Source: Parvibaculum sp963975745 (GTDB lineage Bacteria > Pseudomonadota > Alphaproteobacteria > Parvibaculales > Parvibaculaceae). From it: a stretch of 64,000 nucleotides of DNA. This document shows positions 62,584-64,000 of the stretch, piece after piece. Each line of letters opens with the position of its first letter. Position 1 is the stretch's first letter. Location of the stretch: contig NZ_CAXBIB010000002.1 in the NCBI RefSeq assembly GCF_963975745.1, positions 1 to 64,000 of the forward strand. Reading direction: 5' to 3'. Both the position numbers and the translations under genes were made by a program. A model generated the notes under the pieces. It saw only the letters and a list, made by a program, of their open reading frames with translations. It ran no database searches and had not been told where the DNA came from.

Positions 62584-63766
62584 CGGACTCTCCGTCGTCG
62601 ATAGGCACAAGACGCGCGGTCAGACCGACTTCACGTGCTGTCACCGCAATTTCATCGAGATAGTTTACATTCATCACGAATATCGTGCCGGGGTTTCGCA
62701 GGGCGGACTCCTCGGGCGAAACCACGGGCAAGCCGGAACCCGGCAGGAAATGACCCTGCTTGGCCGGGTTGACGTCCACCACATGATTGATCGTATCGTG
62801 GTCCGGGTCGATCAGGATCGAAAAACTGACCCCCTTGGCTCCCGCTCCCCATAGCGCCACCGGCCCCTGCGCAGAGGCCCGCACAAGTGATTGGCGCCAA
62901 TGCCGGACGAAATCGTCCCGGACGCGGTCCAGATATTCGTGGTCGGCCGGAATCTCCGCAACAGCCTCATCCGCAGGATGGCCAGCCATGGCCTCGGCCC
63001 AGAGGTACTGACCGCCAAAGACGTGTTCGACCCGCGGCGATTCAAATCCCGCTCGCCGCAGGACCAGGGCCAGCGACGATGCCGTGAAAAGCGAACAGTG
63101 CTCGTAAAAGAAATCCTGCATTGCACGATGGCGAACGATCCAGTCCACACAGGGCGTCTCTATCCAGAGGCGGGCGGGCGAATCCGGACCCAGCGCCTCG
63201 CGAATGGCGACAAGAAATTCGAGCGGATCGGGCACATGCTCGATCGTGTGGCGCGTTACCACGACATTCGGCGCCTGCAGCAGCCGGGATGCTGTCTCGA
63301 CGCCGAAATAAGCGCGATAGATGCGGCTTCCGGCCGGGCCCTCGCCTTCGCGCCCGCGCCAGGCGGGGTCGAAGCCTTCTGCCGCACGCAGGCGACCGTC
63401 CGCAGCCTTCACGATCTCTTCGATGAAACGCCCCTGGCCACAGCCGACCTCGAGATAGCAGATCGGCTCGCCTGCGGGAACCGATGCAACGACATCCCTG
63501 GCGCGCGCCTCCATATGGGCGCGGAAAGCGGGTGAAAAAGTCTGATCGTTCTCGTACTCCTCGTCATAGACGATCAGCGAAGCATCGAAGGCGCGGTTCC
63601 ATGCAAATCCGCAGCTGCGGCAGGCGACAAACTCCAGTGGCGCCCGCGCTGCCGACCGCCCTGCTTCGGGCGTCGAATAGATCCTGTTCATCAGGATCGG
63701 CATTTCGAGCGAACGCGCGAGCTCGGCAGGCGCCGGTTGGTCGCAGACGGGGCATCGATCTCTCAT
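62567..63766 (-). CDS. Class I SAM-dependent C-methyltransferase (sugar 3-C-methylase type)
   Basis: 399 residues. N-terminal zinc-binding CPVCDQ and CRSCGF, SAM motif LEVGCGQGRFIEEI, and a C-terminal domain (about 290-390) of the Methyltransf_14 type (LWGAGAKGVSF). This three-part design is that of TylC3/NovU C-methyltransferases acting on NDP-ketosugars, with the tail recalling a nucleotide-binding fold. ATGA overlap with the upstream epimerase-like gene shows tight coupling. Confidence 0.88.
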   Translation of the reverse strand: MRDRCPVCDQPAPAELARSLEMPILMNRIYSTPEAGRSAARAPLEFVACRSCGFAWNRAFDASLIVYDEEYENDQTFSPAFRAHMEARARDVVASVPAGEPICYLEVGCGQGRFIEEIVKAADGRLRAAEGFDPAWRGREGEGPAGSRIYRAYFGVETASRLLQAPNVVVTRHTIEHVPDPLEFLVAIREALGPDSPARLWIETPCVDWIVRHRAMQDFFYEHCSLFTASSLALVLRRAGFESPRVEHVFGGQYLWAEAMAGHPADEAVAEIPADHEYLDRVRDDFVRHWRQSLVRASAQGPVALWGAGAKGVSFSILIDPDHDTINHVVDVNPAKQGHFLPGSGLPVVSPEESALRNPGTIFVMNVNYLDEIAVTAREVGLTARLVPIDDGESDEDQH

Positions 63767-64000
63767 TTCTTCACGCCATCTCTTGCCGCCGTGCGCCAGA
63801 ACGACAGCGCCTCATCAAGACCCTGCTCGAGTGAGCGTCCGCCGATGAATCCGACTTCGCCATGAAGCCTCTCGGTGCGCGCGACGATCCGCAGTGGTTC
63901 GCCCGGACGATCCGGAAGGGCCCCAAGTTTCACCAGCTCCGGCCTGCCTGCAAGTCTCCCCAGCTGCTGGGCGATATCTGCGACACGCGACGCGGCGCCG
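63763..64000 (-). CDS. NAD-dependent epimerase/dehydratase, C-terminal fragment
   Basis: Only the last 78 codons are in the window. They read GAASRVADIAQQLGRLAG, then LGALPDRPGEPLRIVARTER, then FIGGRSLEQGLDEALSFWR and end VKK. The GALPxRPGE and SLEQGLxxxxxxWR patterns are the C-terminal part of SDR-type NDP-sugar epimerases/dehydratases. The stop overlaps the methyltransferase ATG. The rest of the cluster lies beyond the right edge. Confidence 0.8.
   Translation of the reverse strand, partial: GAASRVADIAQQLGRLAGRPELVKLGALPDRPGEPLRIVARTERLHGEVGFIGGRSLEQGLDEALSFWRTAARDGVKK

Noticed and set aside
1..64000. tRNA genes, CRISPR arrays, insertion sequences
   Set aside because: Searched by eye for GTTCGA-type T-loops, regularly spaced repeats and transposase motifs; none convincing.

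Overview
The window is GC-rich chromosomal DNA from an alphaproteobacterium. The clues are a supernumerary complex I subunit of the mitochondrial NDUFA12 type, an HdaA-type DnaA homologue, a DUF2155 protein, a B12-dependent ribonucleotide reductase, an RNase E with a long acidic insertion in its S1 domain, and several gene orders typical of that class. A Parvibaculum-like member of the Hyphomicrobiales/Parvibaculales fits best, but the genus is a guess. Almost everything is single-copy housekeeping DNA. There is no tRNA, rRNA, CRISPR array, transposase or phage gene.

Layout. 1-5.8 kb (minus): amidase -> mrcA (PBP1a) -> prfB, a wall-growth block ending in a release factor 2 gene with a programmed +1 frameshift; a large inverted repeat sits between mrcA and prfB. 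5.8-9.3 kb: a long structured leader and rne, closed by a strong bidirectional terminator. 9.3-13.2 kb: a GGT-like lipoprotein, a BepA-like M48 protease and a DsbA/Com1-type oxidoreductase (envelope quality control). 13.3-16.8 kb: SulP transporter, tandem Usp protein and an enoyl reductase-like MDR. 16.9-17.6 kb: an AT-richer islet with one trypsin-like protease. 17.7-18.7 kb: thiS-thiG. 19-24 kb: aroQ-accB-accC-aat, convergent with a response regulator and NDUFA12-mlaD-DUF2155. 24-28 kb: nrdJ behind a highly structured leader. 28-29.7 kb: a gene-poor stretch, then a fasciclin protein and a host-attachment-like protein.

29.8-44.7 kb is a conserved core block: aspS, rnd, ppx, ppk, hdaA, perM-like, DUF2066, purM, purN. 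ppk-ppx has a good PhoB-type box. A TetR-controlled module (regulator, small membrane protein, LLM flavin oxidoreductase, SDR) has been inserted between ppk and hdaA. Two of its genes carry apparent single-base lesions: an ATC where the start codon should be, and a TGA in place of Trp. 44.7-50 kb: ndk, a YheS-like ABC-F ATPase, a nucleotide pyrophosphatase-like lipid/phosphodiester hydrolase, an MBL-fold hydrolase, holC and pepA. 51.7-59.7 kb: lptF-lptG-lptD-surA-pdxA-rsmA, the outer-membrane LPS export and assembly operon. 59.8 kb: a Zn alcohol dehydrogenase. 61-64 kb (minus): the end of a surface-polysaccharide tailoring cluster (partial epimerase, C-methyltransferase, CmcI-like methyltransferase, sulfotransferase) that runs off the window.

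The points most worth a second look are the nrdJ leader, the decaying TetR module with its tandem operators, the ppk Pho box, the serine-protease islet and the structured region at 28.1-28.7 kb.
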